From contig JAOAGU010000011.1 of the NCBI GenBank assembly GCA_026415595.1, forward strand, positions 1-24,370: a DNA stretch of 24,370 nt, read 5' to 3'. How positions within the stretch are numbered: the stretch's first letter is position 1; each line of letters starts with the position of its first letter. Positions 16,039 to 24,028 of this stretch are shown in pieces. The notes below the pieces were generated by a model. It ran no database searches and was not told where the DNA came from. It was given only the letters and a program-made list of their open reading frames with translations. Both the position numbers and the translations under genes were made by a program. Origin of the DNA: Thermodesulfovibrio sp. GTDB lineage: Bacteria; Nitrospirota; Thermodesulfovibrionia; Thermodesulfovibrionales; Thermodesulfovibrionaceae.

Positions 16039-16763
16039 TATACTATAAAATTATGAAATTGAAAATATTAATTTTATTGACTATTATAACCATAACAGCT
16101 TGTACTTCCGAAGAGAGAATAATAAAGACTAATGAATCTGATTTTCATAAAGAAATAGGCTTTGCCTATTACATTGAAAAAAATTATCAACTTGCCTATT
16201 CTGAATTTCACAAAGCATTACAGCTTGATCCTAACAACAAAGATGCCCTTCACGGTTTAGCACTTGTGCATATGGAATTTCAGGAATATGAAATGGCAAG
16301 GGATTTGTTTCATAGAGCCCTATCAATTGACCCTAATTATGCTGATGCTTGGTTTAATCTTGGACTTTGTTATCAGAAGCTTAATATACACGCCGAAGCA
16401 ATCAATGCATTTAGTAAAGCTTTAAGTAATCCTATCTTTATAACACAGGATAAAGCTTACTTCGGACAGGGATTATCCTATTACAGACTTGGTAAATACG
16501 AAGAAGCTAAAAATTCCTTTGACAAAGCAATAAAAAGAAACATACTTCTAATTCAGGCTCATTTATATATGGCTTTAACAAATCAAAAATTAGGCCTTTA
16601 TTCTGAAGCCTCAAAGACTCTAAAACACGGCATTAAACTTGATCAAACTTACAAGGGTGATTTAGATAAATTTATAAAAGATTTAATAGATGCTTCAAAA
16701 TCTGGACAGGGAAACTTACCAAAAGAAGATATTTTGGACCTTCTTGAAATTTTAAAATACTGA
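16035..16763 (+). CDS. TPR-repeat lipoprotein
   Basis: The N terminus has a lipoprotein signal: a basic KLK, a hydrophobic run and a lipobox ITAC ending at Cys23 counted from the ATG at 16035. A second ATG at 16053 gives a more compact signal (MKLKILILLTIITITAC), so the true start could be either; 16035 overlaps the mfd stop (ATGA) and favours coupling. The rest is a series of tetratricopeptide repeats from about residue 36 (IGFAYYIEKNYQLAYSEFHKAL, ALVHMEFQEYEMARDLFHRAL, LGLCYQKLNIHAEAINAFSKAL and further copies). TPRs make protein-protein scaffolds; related lipoproteins such as PilF/PilW help outer-membrane assembly, but no pilus gene is nearby. Position directly before murJ hints at an envelope role only. 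Confidence 0.87.
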   Translation: MIYYKIMKLKILILLTIITITACTSEERIIKTNESDFHKEIGFAYYIEKNYQLAYSEFHKALQLDPNNKDALHGLALVHMEFQEYEMARDLFHRALSIDPNYADAWFNLGLCYQKLNIHAEAINAFSKALSNPIFITQDKAYFGQGLSYYRLGKYEEAKNSFDKAIKRNILLIQAHLYMALTNQKLGLYSEASKTLKHGIKLDQTYKGDLDKFIKDLIDASKSGQGNLPKEDILDLLEILKY

Positions 16764-16764
16764 A

Positions 16765-18321
16765 ATGGCTAAAATTAAAATAGTAAAAGCCGCTGGAGCT
16801 ATTTCTCTCGCAACTACATTTAGCAGAATCTTAGGATATATCAAAGACATGATTCTTGCAAAATATTTTGGTGCTACAGGAATAAGCGATGTATTTTTTG
16901 TTGCCTTTAGAATCCCTAATCTCCTCAGAGAACTATTTGCTGAAGGCTCCATGTCATCAGCAGTTGTTCCTGTGCTTAAAGAATCTCAGGTCAAGCAGGG
17001 GCAGGAAGAGACAAAAAAAATTGTAAAAAGCCTCTTTACATTCATTATTTTTGTAGTAGGGATAGTAACTATTTTAGGCATAATATTCAGTCCTTTAATC
17101 GTTAAATTAATAGCTCCAGGTTTTATGGAAAATCCTGAAAAATTTGATCTAACAGTGCTTCTTACAAGACTAATGTTCCCCTTCTTACTTTTTATCAGTC
17201 TTGCTGCACTTACAATGGGAACGCTTAATTCAAATAACGTATTCTTTATTCCCGCTCTTGCTCCTTGTTTTTTGAATATAGCAATAATTGTTCTTGTAAT
17301 TGGATTTAGCAGCTTTTTCTTTAATCCTATCGTATCAGTAGCAGTTGGAGTTACCTTAGGCGGACTGATTCAATGGCTTGTGCAGACACCACAATTTTAT
17401 AAAAGTGGCTTTAATTTTGGATTTACCACATTTCATCCTGCACTAAAAAAAATCATTCTTCTTGTAATCCCAACAATCCTTGCAATGACTGTTAATCAAA
17501 TTAATATTTTTGTAAGCACCATAATTGCAAGCTTTCTTCCAGAAGGAAGTGTCACTTATCTATATTATTCAATGAGACTTATTCAGCTTCCTATTGGGAT
17601 ATTTGGAGTAGCAGTAGGAATGGCAGTATTGCCAACTCTATCCCAGCATGTTGCTGAAGGCAATAAAAATCAACTTGCTAAGGATTTTTCTTTTTCTCTA
17701 AAATTTCTCTTTTTTCTCACTATACCATCCACAATTGGCTTGATAATGCTGAAAGAACCTATTGTAAATACGCTGTTTCAGCGAGGTGCTTTTGATATTA
17801 CAGCAACTTTTAACACTTCTCAGGCTTTACTTTTTTATAGTATCGGAATACTTGGAACAGTTGGTTCAAGAACCATAACAGCCACATTTTACTCTTTGCA
17901 GGACACTAAAACTCCAGTAATCTGTGCAACCGCTGGAATACTTACTAATATCGCTTTTTCTGTTCTTCTTATGCATACTATGCAACATAACGGATTGGCA
18001 CTTGCTTATTCTCTTGCAGCTACAGTACAGTTTTCAATGTTATCAATTTTTATAAAAAATAGAATTAATGAAATTTCTTTTACCGTTATTATTCCCTCAT
18101 TTATTAAAAGCACCATTGCTGCATTAATTAGTGTAGGAATAGCTAAATTAATCTGTCAGATTGACTCTTCTCTGTGGTTACATAGCGAAAAAATGCTCCT
18201 AAAATTCATATGGCTTGGAACATCAATATTCATAGCTATTTTATTTTATTTTATAATCTGCTATTTGCTGAAACATGAAGAACTGAGTTATATTTTAAAA
18301 AGGATGTGGAGGAAAATATGA
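16765..18321 (+). CDS. murJ: Lipid II flippase MurJ (MviN)
   Basis: MurJ moves lipid-linked peptidoglycan precursor across the cytoplasmic membrane. The 518-residue protein has the typical start (AGAISLATTFSRILGYIKDM) followed by FGATGISDVFFVAFRIPNLLRELFAEGSMSSAVVPV, a signature of the family including the conserved arginines of the central cavity. Fourteen or so hydrophobic segments follow, with MAVLPTLSQH and LFQRGAFD in the second half. It begins one base after the TPR lipoprotein stop and its own stop overlaps the next ATG (ATGA). The MOP superfamily also contains polysaccharide exporters, but the N-terminal signature points to MurJ. Confidence 0.95.
   Translation: MAKIKIVKAAGAISLATTFSRILGYIKDMILAKYFGATGISDVFFVAFRIPNLLRELFAEGSMSSAVVPVLKESQVKQGQEETKKIVKSLFTFIIFVVGIVTILGIIFSPLIVKLIAPGFMENPEKFDLTVLLTRLMFPFLLFISLAALTMGTLNSNNVFFIPALAPCFLNIAIIVLVIGFSSFFFNPIVSVAVGVTLGGLIQWLVQTPQFYKSGFNFGFTTFHPALKKIILLVIPTILAMTVNQINIFVSTIIASFLPEGSVTYLYYSMRLIQLPIGIFGVAVGMAVLPTLSQHVAEGNKNQLAKDFSFSLKFLFFLTIPSTIGLIMLKEPIVNTLFQRGAFDITATFNTSQALLFYSIGILGTVGSRTITATFYSLQDTKTPVICATAGILTNIAFSVLLMHTMQHNGLALAYSLAATVQFSMLSIFIKNRINEISFTVIIPSFIKSTIAALISVGIAKLICQIDSSLWLHSEKMLLKFIWLGTSIFIAILFYFIICYLLKHEELSYILKRMWRKI
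18308..18312 (+). promoter_or_regulatory. Ribosome binding site fixing the start of the MBL-fold hydrolase
   Basis: GGAGG lies five bases before the ATG at 18318, inside the end of murJ. An in-frame GTG at 18306 would add four residues but overlaps this site and has no better ribosome site of its own. Confidence 0.75.
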
Positions 18322-18947
18322 AAATAAAAAAATTTGAAGTAGGTCCGCTCTTAGTAAACTGTTATATAGTATACGATGAAATTAAAAAGGATGGTTTTGT
18401 AATAGACCCAGGGGATGAACCTGATATCATACTTGATTTTATAAAAGAAGAAGGTTTGAATATCAAGTATATCATATGCACTCATGGACACTTTGATCAT
18501 ATTGGAGCTGTTAAAGAAATAAAGGAAGAAACTGGAGCAAACATAATCCTTCATAAAGCTGATACAGATATTTATAGAAACTCCGCTCAGGTGGCATTGC
18601 AATTTTTTGGAATTGAAATTGAAACTCAACCTGACCCGGACAAATTCATTGATGATGAAGAAACTTTGATGATATTTAACAAAGAACTCAAATTTATTCA
18701 TACACCTGGACACTCTCCTGGTAGCATATCTATTTACCTTGATGGTTACCTATTCACAGGAGACACACTTTTTGCAGGTTCTGTTGGAAGAACAGATATT
18801 ATTGGTGGCAATATAGGTCAACTACTTAATTCACTTAATAAAATAGCAACCCTTCCCCCTGATACTATAGTTTTTCCAGGTCATGGGCCTAAGACTAAAT
18901 TGGAGATTGAAAAAAAATTAAATCCGTTCTATCATGAAATTTTTTAA
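18318..18947 (+). CDS. Metallo-beta-lactamase-fold hydrolase, glyoxalase II-like
   Basis: A 209-residue cytoplasmic enzyme of the MBL superfamily. The metal ligands are complete: THGHFDH with His56, His58, Asp60 and His61, then HTPGHSPGS with His132, FTGDTLF with Asp149, and FPGHGP with His189. This two-metal set, the GSVGRTD segment and the short length match the small YcbL/glyoxalase II-like group that hydrolyses thioesters; it lacks the C-terminal helical domain of full glyoxalase II. The substrate is not established. ATG 18318 overlaps the murJ stop, and the gene ends 14 nt inside the next one, so translation is coupled on both sides. Family very confident; reaction tentative. Confidence 0.9.
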   Translation: MKIKKFEVGPLLVNCYIVYDEIKKDGFVIDPGDEPDIILDFIKEEGLNIKYIICTHGHFDHIGAVKEIKEETGANIILHKADTDIYRNSAQVALQFFGIEIETQPDPDKFIDDEETLMIFNKELKFIHTPGHSPGSISIYLDGYLFTGDTLFAGSVGRTDIIGGNIGQLLNSLNKIATLPPDTIVFPGHGPKTKLEIEKKLNPFYHEIF

Positions 18948-20580
18948 AACTTTAGTATTATTGTTTTTAATATTCATCTTATCTTGCGGTAAATCAACGG
19001 TTGAAGAAAAATCTAAAACTCCAATTAATGAGAGCAGTAAAGAACAAATTGTTATTGGTGTCTTGCCTGAAGAGTCTCCCAGAGAAATATATGAAAAATT
19101 ATATCCTCTTAAAAATTTCCTCTCTAACATACTTCAAAAACCTGTTAGTATTGAAATAGCTAAGAATTTTAAGGACTTAGAGGGCAAAATTAGAGAAGAC
19201 AAAATTCACCTTTTCATTGTAGACCCTGCAACTTATTGCGAGCTTAAATGGAACATGAAGAATAAAATATTTCCTCTAATTAAACCTGAAGGTGGAATAG
19301 CTGAGACAAGAAGCGTATTTGTCACAAAAGAGGGTAAAAATATTGAAAAAATATTTGATTCTCTTGGGAAAAAACTTGCTCTTGGTGAAGAAAAGTCCTC
19401 ATTTAGTTATCTCATTCCGCTTTCAATGCTTAGAGATGTTGATATATCCATAAAGGATTTTAAATCCGTAGAAATGCTTGGGAAAGAGCAAAGAATTGCT
19501 CTATCTATATTGATTGGTGACCATGATATAGGTGCGATGAGTGAAATGACTGCAAACAAATATATCAAAGATGGACTTAAAATCATCAGATATTCTGAGC
19601 CAACTCCAAGATTTTTAATTGCTTATGTAAATATTCTGAAAAATGAGGAGATAGACAAAATAAAAGATGCTATTATATACAGGTCGGAAGAGTTGCTTCG
19701 CAAATCTTTAGGAGTGAAAAAGTTCACCTTAGCTGAAGACAGAGATTTTGACTACATTAGAGTGCTTATCAGAAACCTAAAAGGGGTTGATTATATTGAA
19801 TACGGGCCTAAAACAGTCAAAGTTGCAATATTACCTTTATACAGTCCACTAACAATATACAATAGATACGATCCTCTTATGAGATATTTATCTGAAAAAA
19901 CTGGATATGAATTTAAACTTGTCATACCAAAGGACTTTGAAGAGTTCATACGTATAGTAAGCGAAGGAAAGGTTAATTTCTCCTATCAAAATCCTTATGT
20001 TTTTTCAATAATATCAAAGAAATATCCCATAAAACCTCTTTCAATTACTGTTGGCGAAGATTGCACAACTGATGAGAGAATCTGTGGTAGTGAAAAATTT
20101 AGAGGTGTCATAATAACAAGAAAAGAGAGTAACATTAATAAAATTGAAGATCTGAAAGGGAAAAAGATCATGATTGTTTCTCCTACCTCAGCAGGTGGAT
20201 ATTTATCCCAAAAGCTCTATCTTGAAAAGAAGGGATTCAATTTACAAAGAGATTTCAAATTAATTGATGTAAAAAGACAGGAAAAGGTTATCATTGGAGT
20301 TTATAAAGGAGAGGCTGATGCTGGTTTTGTCAGAGAAGCTGCATTAAGTGTCTGGGCTAATGAAGTAGATATATCCAAGATAAAAATTCTTGACTATGGT
20401 GAGTATCTCCCAAATTGGCCATTCGCAGTTGTAAATAATAAGAAAAGCGAATTAACAAAAACGGTAAAAAAGCTAATTACTGAACTTAATGATCAAAATA
20501 TTCTTAATAGAGCTAAGGTAAAAGCCTTCAAAGAGGCAACAAATGAAGATTTTGCAGTACTTAAAAAGCTCAGTTATTAA
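18934..20580 (+). CDS. Lipoprotein with two tandem PhnD-like substrate-binding domains
   Basis: The N terminus is a lipoprotein signal peptide with lipobox ILSC and Cys18 as the lipidation site, followed by a Ser/Lys-rich linker. Two homologous periplasmic binding domains follow: residues about 38-290 (starting IVIGVLPEESPREIYEKLYPL) and about 295-545 (starting VKVAILPLYSPLTIYNRYDPL). Each shows the PhnD/phosphonate-binding family layout, with DPATYCEL and QNPYVFSI at equivalent positions. The second copy also has VSPTSAGG and a two-cysteine loop (CTTDERIC). ABC-type binding proteins normally have one such domain and sit beside permease and ATPase genes; none is here. Instead the gene overlaps a sensor kinase by 38 nt, so I infer a ligand-sensing role. 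The ligand is unknown. Confidence 0.87.
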   Translation: MKFFKTLVLLFLIFILSCGKSTVEEKSKTPINESSKEQIVIGVLPEESPREIYEKLYPLKNFLSNILQKPVSIEIAKNFKDLEGKIREDKIHLFIVDPATYCELKWNMKNKIFPLIKPEGGIAETRSVFVTKEGKNIEKIFDSLGKKLALGEEKSSFSYLIPLSMLRDVDISIKDFKSVEMLGKEQRIALSILIGDHDIGAMSEMTANKYIKDGLKIIRYSEPTPRFLIAYVNILKNEEIDKIKDAIIYRSEELLRKSLGVKKFTLAEDRDFDYIRVLIRNLKGVDYIEYGPKTVKVAILPLYSPLTIYNRYDPLMRYLSEKTGYEFKLVIPKDFEEFIRIVSEGKVNFSYQNPYVFSIISKKYPIKPLSITVGEDCTTDERICGSEKFRGVIITRKESNINKIEDLKGKKIMIVSPTSAGGYLSQKLYLEKKGFNLQRDFKLIDVKRQEKVIIGVYKGEADAGFVREAALSVWANEVDISKIKILDYGEYLPNWPFAVVNNKKSELTKTVKKLITELNDQNILNRAKVKAFKEATNEDFAVLKKLSY

Positions 20581-22144
20581 AAACTTTTTAATCAGTATCC
20601 AAAAATTGAGTATAAGATGGAAAATATTTTTTTCCTTTCTTATTCTATTTTTGGTAATCATGCTCTCAATTAATCTTTTGATTCTAAACTATCAAAAGAA
20701 ATCATTAAGAAATCAGATAGATATAAATATTTCATTGATTCTTGAAAATCTATCAAAAGATGTAATAGATAATCTCATTTTCTTTGACCCTTTAGCAATT
20801 GATGAAAAAATTTCTTCAGCCATGAATAATCCAGGAATGGAATATATCATGCTTACCGACAAAAACGGCAGGATAATTGGACATAGTGATAAATCTCTAC
20901 TCGGCTCTATTATAAATTTAGATTATAACAGATGGAAAAAAACAGATAATGATAAAATTCTCCACATAAATTTACCAGTAGTCTCAGGAGATAGCTTCTT
21001 TGGAATTTTAAGAGCTGGTATTTCTGAAAATAAAATTTCAAATTACATATATGAGTCAACAAAAAATCTTAGAAACTACATTTACATCCTTAGCTCATTA
21101 TCCTTTGTGCTTACTGTATTTTTATCCTTTATGGTCTCAAAAACTCTTATAAAACCTCTCCAAGCATTAAAAAATAAAATGGCAAACATAGGGACTAATA
21201 AACTTGAACTGTGCGAAAATCCAACTAATGTGCTTTGTAAAGATATTTTTGGCTGTGAAGAAAAAGATTGTCCTGCTTATGGTAAAGAGAGATGCTGGTT
21301 CATAAAAGAAGCAAAGGAAAACTGTAAAAAGTTTTATAACACTAACTGTAAGGACTGTTCTGTATATAAAATTTCATGTGGAGACGAAATCGGGTATTTA
21401 ATTGAAACATTTAATGAAATGATTGTTAAATTAAAGGAATCCCTTCAAGAACTTGATAGAACAACAAAGGAAAAGCTTAGACTTGAAAAGTCATCAGCTA
21501 TGGCAGAAATGGCAATGATAGTTGCACATGAGATAAAAAATCCTCTCAATTCAATAAAGGCATCTACCTCTTATTTAAAATCTAATTTTCAGGGAGAGGT
21601 TTTAAGGGAATTTCTCTCAATTATTGATAAAGAAACAGAGAGATTAAACGAACTGATAACAAGTTTTCTTTCTTATGCAAGGCCTGTTCCAATAAAATAT
21701 GAAAAGGGAGATATAAATCAGATATTAAAGGATGTTATAAAACTTGTAAAAAATGAAATTATAGAAGAAAAAAAGATTCTTCAGACTGACTTTGACCTAA
21801 CTATTCCTGAATTTTACTTTGATCATCATCAACTAAAACAAGCTGTACTCAATCTCTTAGTAAATGCCTTAGATGCAACAAATGAAGGAGATATAATTGG
21901 AATAAAAACTGAAAAAATAAACAGTAAAATAAAAATAACAATAAAGGATTCAGGAACTGGGATACCAGAAAAAATTATGGTTAAAATATTTGAACCCTTT
22001 TTCACTACAAAAACTACAGGTTCAGGCCTTGGACTTGCTTGTGTTGAAAGAATTATAAAAGATCATGAAGGTACTATAAATGTAAAAAGCAAAATTGGCG
22101 AAGGAACAGAATTTGCAATAGAATTGCCTATAAAGGAAAGTTGA
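20543..22144 (+). CDS. Sensor histidine kinase with a cysteine-rich insert in the HAMP linker
   Basis: Membrane kinase of 533 residues. TM1 is at about 26-49 and TM2 at about 179-199, enclosing an extracytoplasmic sensor of about 130 residues with a PAS/Cache-like segment (IMLTDKNGRIIGHSD). A HAMP helix (KTLIKPLQALKNKM) is followed not by the second helix but by a nine-cysteine segment at 224-279, after which the second HAMP helix (GYLIETFNEMIVKL) resumes. The dimerisation box is AHEIKNPLNSIK with His329; the ATPase has QAVLNLLVNALDAT, KDSGTGIPEK and GSGLGLACVER. An AGAGG-like site six bases before the ATG supports this start, 38 nt inside the preceding gene. Its partners are the PhnD-like lipoprotein upstream and the response regulator one base downstream. 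Confidence 0.93.
   Translation: MKILQYLKSSVIKNFLISIQKLSIRWKIFFSFLILFLVIMLSINLLILNYQKKSLRNQIDINISLILENLSKDVIDNLIFFDPLAIDEKISSAMNNPGMEYIMLTDKNGRIIGHSDKSLLGSIINLDYNRWKKTDNDKILHINLPVVSGDSFFGILRAGISENKISNYIYESTKNLRNYIYILSSLSFVLTVFLSFMVSKTLIKPLQALKNKMANIGTNKLELCENPTNVLCKDIFGCEEKDCPAYGKERCWFIKEAKENCKKFYNTNCKDCSVYKISCGDEIGYLIETFNEMIVKLKESLQELDRTTKEKLRLEKSSAMAEMAMIVAHEIKNPLNSIKASTSYLKSNFQGEVLREFLSIIDKETERLNELITSFLSYARPVPIKYEKGDINQILKDVIKLVKNEIIEEKKILQTDFDLTIPEFYFDHHQLKQAVLNLLVNALDATNEGDIIGIKTEKINSKIKITIKDSGTGIPEKIMVKIFEPFFTTKTTGSGLGLACVERIIKDHEGTINVKSKIGEGTEFAIELPIKES
21212..21379 (+). other. Nine-cysteine domain interrupting HAMP (two-CW-like), within the histidine kinase
   Basis: Codons for residues 224-279 of the kinase encode nine cysteines (224, 232, 238, 243, 251, 261, 269, 272, 279), including the segments DCPAYGKERCW and CKDCSVY. 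This resembles a cysteine-rich motif often placed after HAMP-type regions in sensor proteins of Nitrospirota and Desulfobacterota. It probably binds a metal or Fe-S cluster, but that is inference. Confidence 0.7.
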
Positions 22145-22145
22145 A

Positions 22146-23486
22146 ATGCCAAATATCTTATACATAGATGATGAAATAAGTGCACTTAAGGTAATTTCAG
22201 CCATATTCAAAAAAGAAGGATACAGCGTTTTTACAGCTACTACTGCTGAAGAGGGAATAGAGATCCTTAAAAACACATCTATTGACTGCATTCTTCTTGA
22301 CTACAGATTGCCAGGAATGAATGGAATAGATTTATTAAGATGGCTTAAGATCAGTGAATTATCAATACCTACAATAATGCTTACAGCTTATGGAACAATT
22401 GAAAAGGCTGTGGAGGCAATGAAACTCGGTGCTCATCATTATCTAATAAAACCCATAGATACAGAACTCCTTATCAATATAACAAAAGAAGCTATTGAAA
22501 AATCAAAGGGAATCCAAAGATTAGAAAAAATAGAGACCCATTTCCCTGAGATAATAGGTAAAAGTAAAGTAATGCAAGAGGTCTTCTATATAATGCAGAT
22601 GGTAGCTGAAAGCAATGCCAATGTTCTAATCACAGGCGAATCAGGTACTGGTAAGGAACTTGTAGCACGAGCAATTCACAAGAAATCTCTGAGAAAAACT
22701 AAACCGTTTGTAATAGTTGACTGCACAACCATTCCTGAAAATCTTCTTGAAAGTGAACTTTTCGGACATGAAAAAGGTTCATTCACAGGAGCTATAGATA
22801 GAAAAACAGGACTTATTGAACTTGCCCATGAAGGAACAGTTTTTCTTGATGAAATTGGTGAATTACCAATGTTTTTACAGAAAAAACTTCTCAGATTCCT
22901 TCAAGAAAAAGAAATTCAGAGAGTTGGAAGTGTCCAGAGAACTAAAGTTGATGTAAGAGTGATCTCTGCAACAAACCGAGATCTCGAAAAGGCAGTACAG
23001 GAAGGCCTATTTAGAGAAGACCTTTATTGGAGACTTAATGTGGTAAGAATAAATCTACCACCACTAAGAGAAAGAAAAGAAGATATTCCCTTACTCATAA
23101 GTTATTTTCTAAATAAATTTTCAAAGGAAAATAATAAACCCATTCCTCAACTTGAGCCAGAAATGATGGATGTTCTCATAAACTATGATTGGCCAGGAAA
23201 CATAAGAGAACTTGCAAATGTTATTGAAAGAGCTGTAGTTTTATCTCCCTCAGGATTAATCTCTATGAAATATCTCCCTAAGAAAATACAGGAAAAAACT
23301 GGATGGTCTGTGACTAAGGAAAATACACTTAATCTTCTTGAAGTTGAAAAGTCATTGATTCTTAGGGCATTAAATTCTACAGGCTGGAATCAGACAAAAA
23401 CAGCTGAAATTCTCGGTATTTCAAGAAAACAACTGCGTACAAAAATGAAAAATCACGGATTATTATCACAAACAGAAGATGATTAA
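22146..23486 (+). CDS. Sigma-54-dependent response regulator, NtrC family
   Basis: Receiver domain (1 to about 120) with phosphoacceptor Asp52 in ILLDYRLPGMNG, Thr80 and Lys102. The AAA+ domain (about 135-375) has Walker A GESGTGK at 164-170, the sigma-54 contact loop GSFTGA at 211-216 (canonical GAFTGA), and Walker B TVFLDEIGEL at 231-240. A C-terminal Fis-type helix-turn-helix (WNQTKTAEILGISRKQLRTK) binds DNA. On phosphorylation by the kinase one base upstream it should oligomerise and open sigma-54 promoters. No -24/-12 sequence (GG-N10-GC with surrounding consensus) stood out in the intergenic regions here, so its targets are likely elsewhere. It ends the long plus-strand block and converges with the perR-like gene across 12 bases. 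Confidence 0.95.
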   Translation: MPNILYIDDEISALKVISAIFKKEGYSVFTATTAEEGIEILKNTSIDCILLDYRLPGMNGIDLLRWLKISELSIPTIMLTAYGTIEKAVEAMKLGAHHYLIKPIDTELLINITKEAIEKSKGIQRLEKIETHFPEIIGKSKVMQEVFYIMQMVAESNANVLITGESGTGKELVARAIHKKSLRKTKPFVIVDCTTIPENLLESELFGHEKGSFTGAIDRKTGLIELAHEGTVFLDEIGELPMFLQKKLLRFLQEKEIQRVGSVQRTKVDVRVISATNRDLEKAVQEGLFREDLYWRLNVVRINLPPLRERKEDIPLLISYFLNKFSKENNKPIPQLEPEMMDVLINYDWPGNIRELANVIERAVVLSPSGLISMKYLPKKIQEKTGWSVTKENTLNLLEVEKSLILRALNSTGWNQTKTAEILGISRKQLRTKMKNHGLLSQTEDD

Positions 23487-23498
23487 AGATTGTCAATT

Positions 23499-23948
23499 CT
23501 ATATTTTCTCCATACAATTATTACAAATACCTTCTAATAATACTTTTATCTTATTTACAATAAACCTTTCCTTTATATAATCAGGAATCTCTAAGTTGTC
23601 GTAGGTTTTATTATAAAAATCAATAATTTTACCGCAGTTTTTACACCTAAAGTGGTGGTGATTCTTATTGTTTGGATCAAATCTTCTCACATCACCCGAG
23701 CCTTCAACGATCTCCAGTAGCCCTATTTCAGCAAAAGTCAAAAGCGTTCTATTTACTGTGTCAAAGGATATGGCAGGATGAGATTGTTTAACTCTCTTAT
23801 AAATTGCCTCTGCTGATGGATGATTTCCTGAGTTTAAGACCTCTTTATATATGGCTATTCTTTGAGGTGTAATCTTTAATCCGAATTCTTTACACTTTTG
23901 AACAAATTCCGGTAAAACTTCTTCTTGTATTGACCTTCCTTCATTCAT
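23499..23948 (-). CDS. perR: Peroxide-responsive repressor, PerR-type Fur family
   Basis: A 149-residue Fur-family regulator. All metal residues of Bacillus subtilis PerR are present at a constant offset of six: His43, Asp91, His97, His99 and Asp110 for the regulatory Fe/Mn site, and Cys102, Cys105, Cys142 and Cys145 for the structural zinc. Asp91 (RRFDPN), where Fur proteins have Glu, marks PerR. In PerR, Fe-catalysed oxidation of the histidines by peroxide releases the repressor. The recognition helix reads FDTVNRTL where TVYRTL is common. Start ATG 23948 has AGGAG nine bases upstream. The divergent neighbour is katG with a PerR-like box between, so control of katG and of itself is expected. 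Confidence 0.9.
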   Translation of the reverse strand: MNEGRSIQEEVLPEFVQKCKEFGLKITPQRIAIYKEVLNSGNHPSAEAIYKRVKQSHPAISFDTVNRTLLTFAEIGLLEIVEGSGDVRRFDPNNKNHHHFRCKNCGKIIDFYNKTYDNLEIPDYIKERFIVNKIKVLLEGICNNCMEKI

Positions 23949-23965
23949 TATGATAAACTCCTAAA

Positions 23966-23980
23966 TAAGAATTATTATTA
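23966..23980. promoter_or_regulatory. Candidate PerR box between perR and katG
   Basis: TAAGAATTATTATTA matches the Bacillus PerR box consensus TTATAATNATTATAA at 11 of 14 defined positions, with the core AAT-T-ATTA intact. It lies between the divergent perR and katG start codons, where one operator could control both. The region is AT-rich, so chance similarity cannot be excluded. Confidence 0.5.
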
Positions 23981-24028
23981 ATTAAGTTTTATCCGCATAA
24001 TAAATAATAACAGAAAAAGGAGGGCAAA

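Noticed and set aside
23487..23498. Possible bidirectional terminator between the convergent response regulator and perR-like genes
   Set aside because: Only 12 bases lie between the stops and no hairpin with a T tract is visible; the same is true of the 19-base gap at 3888-3906.
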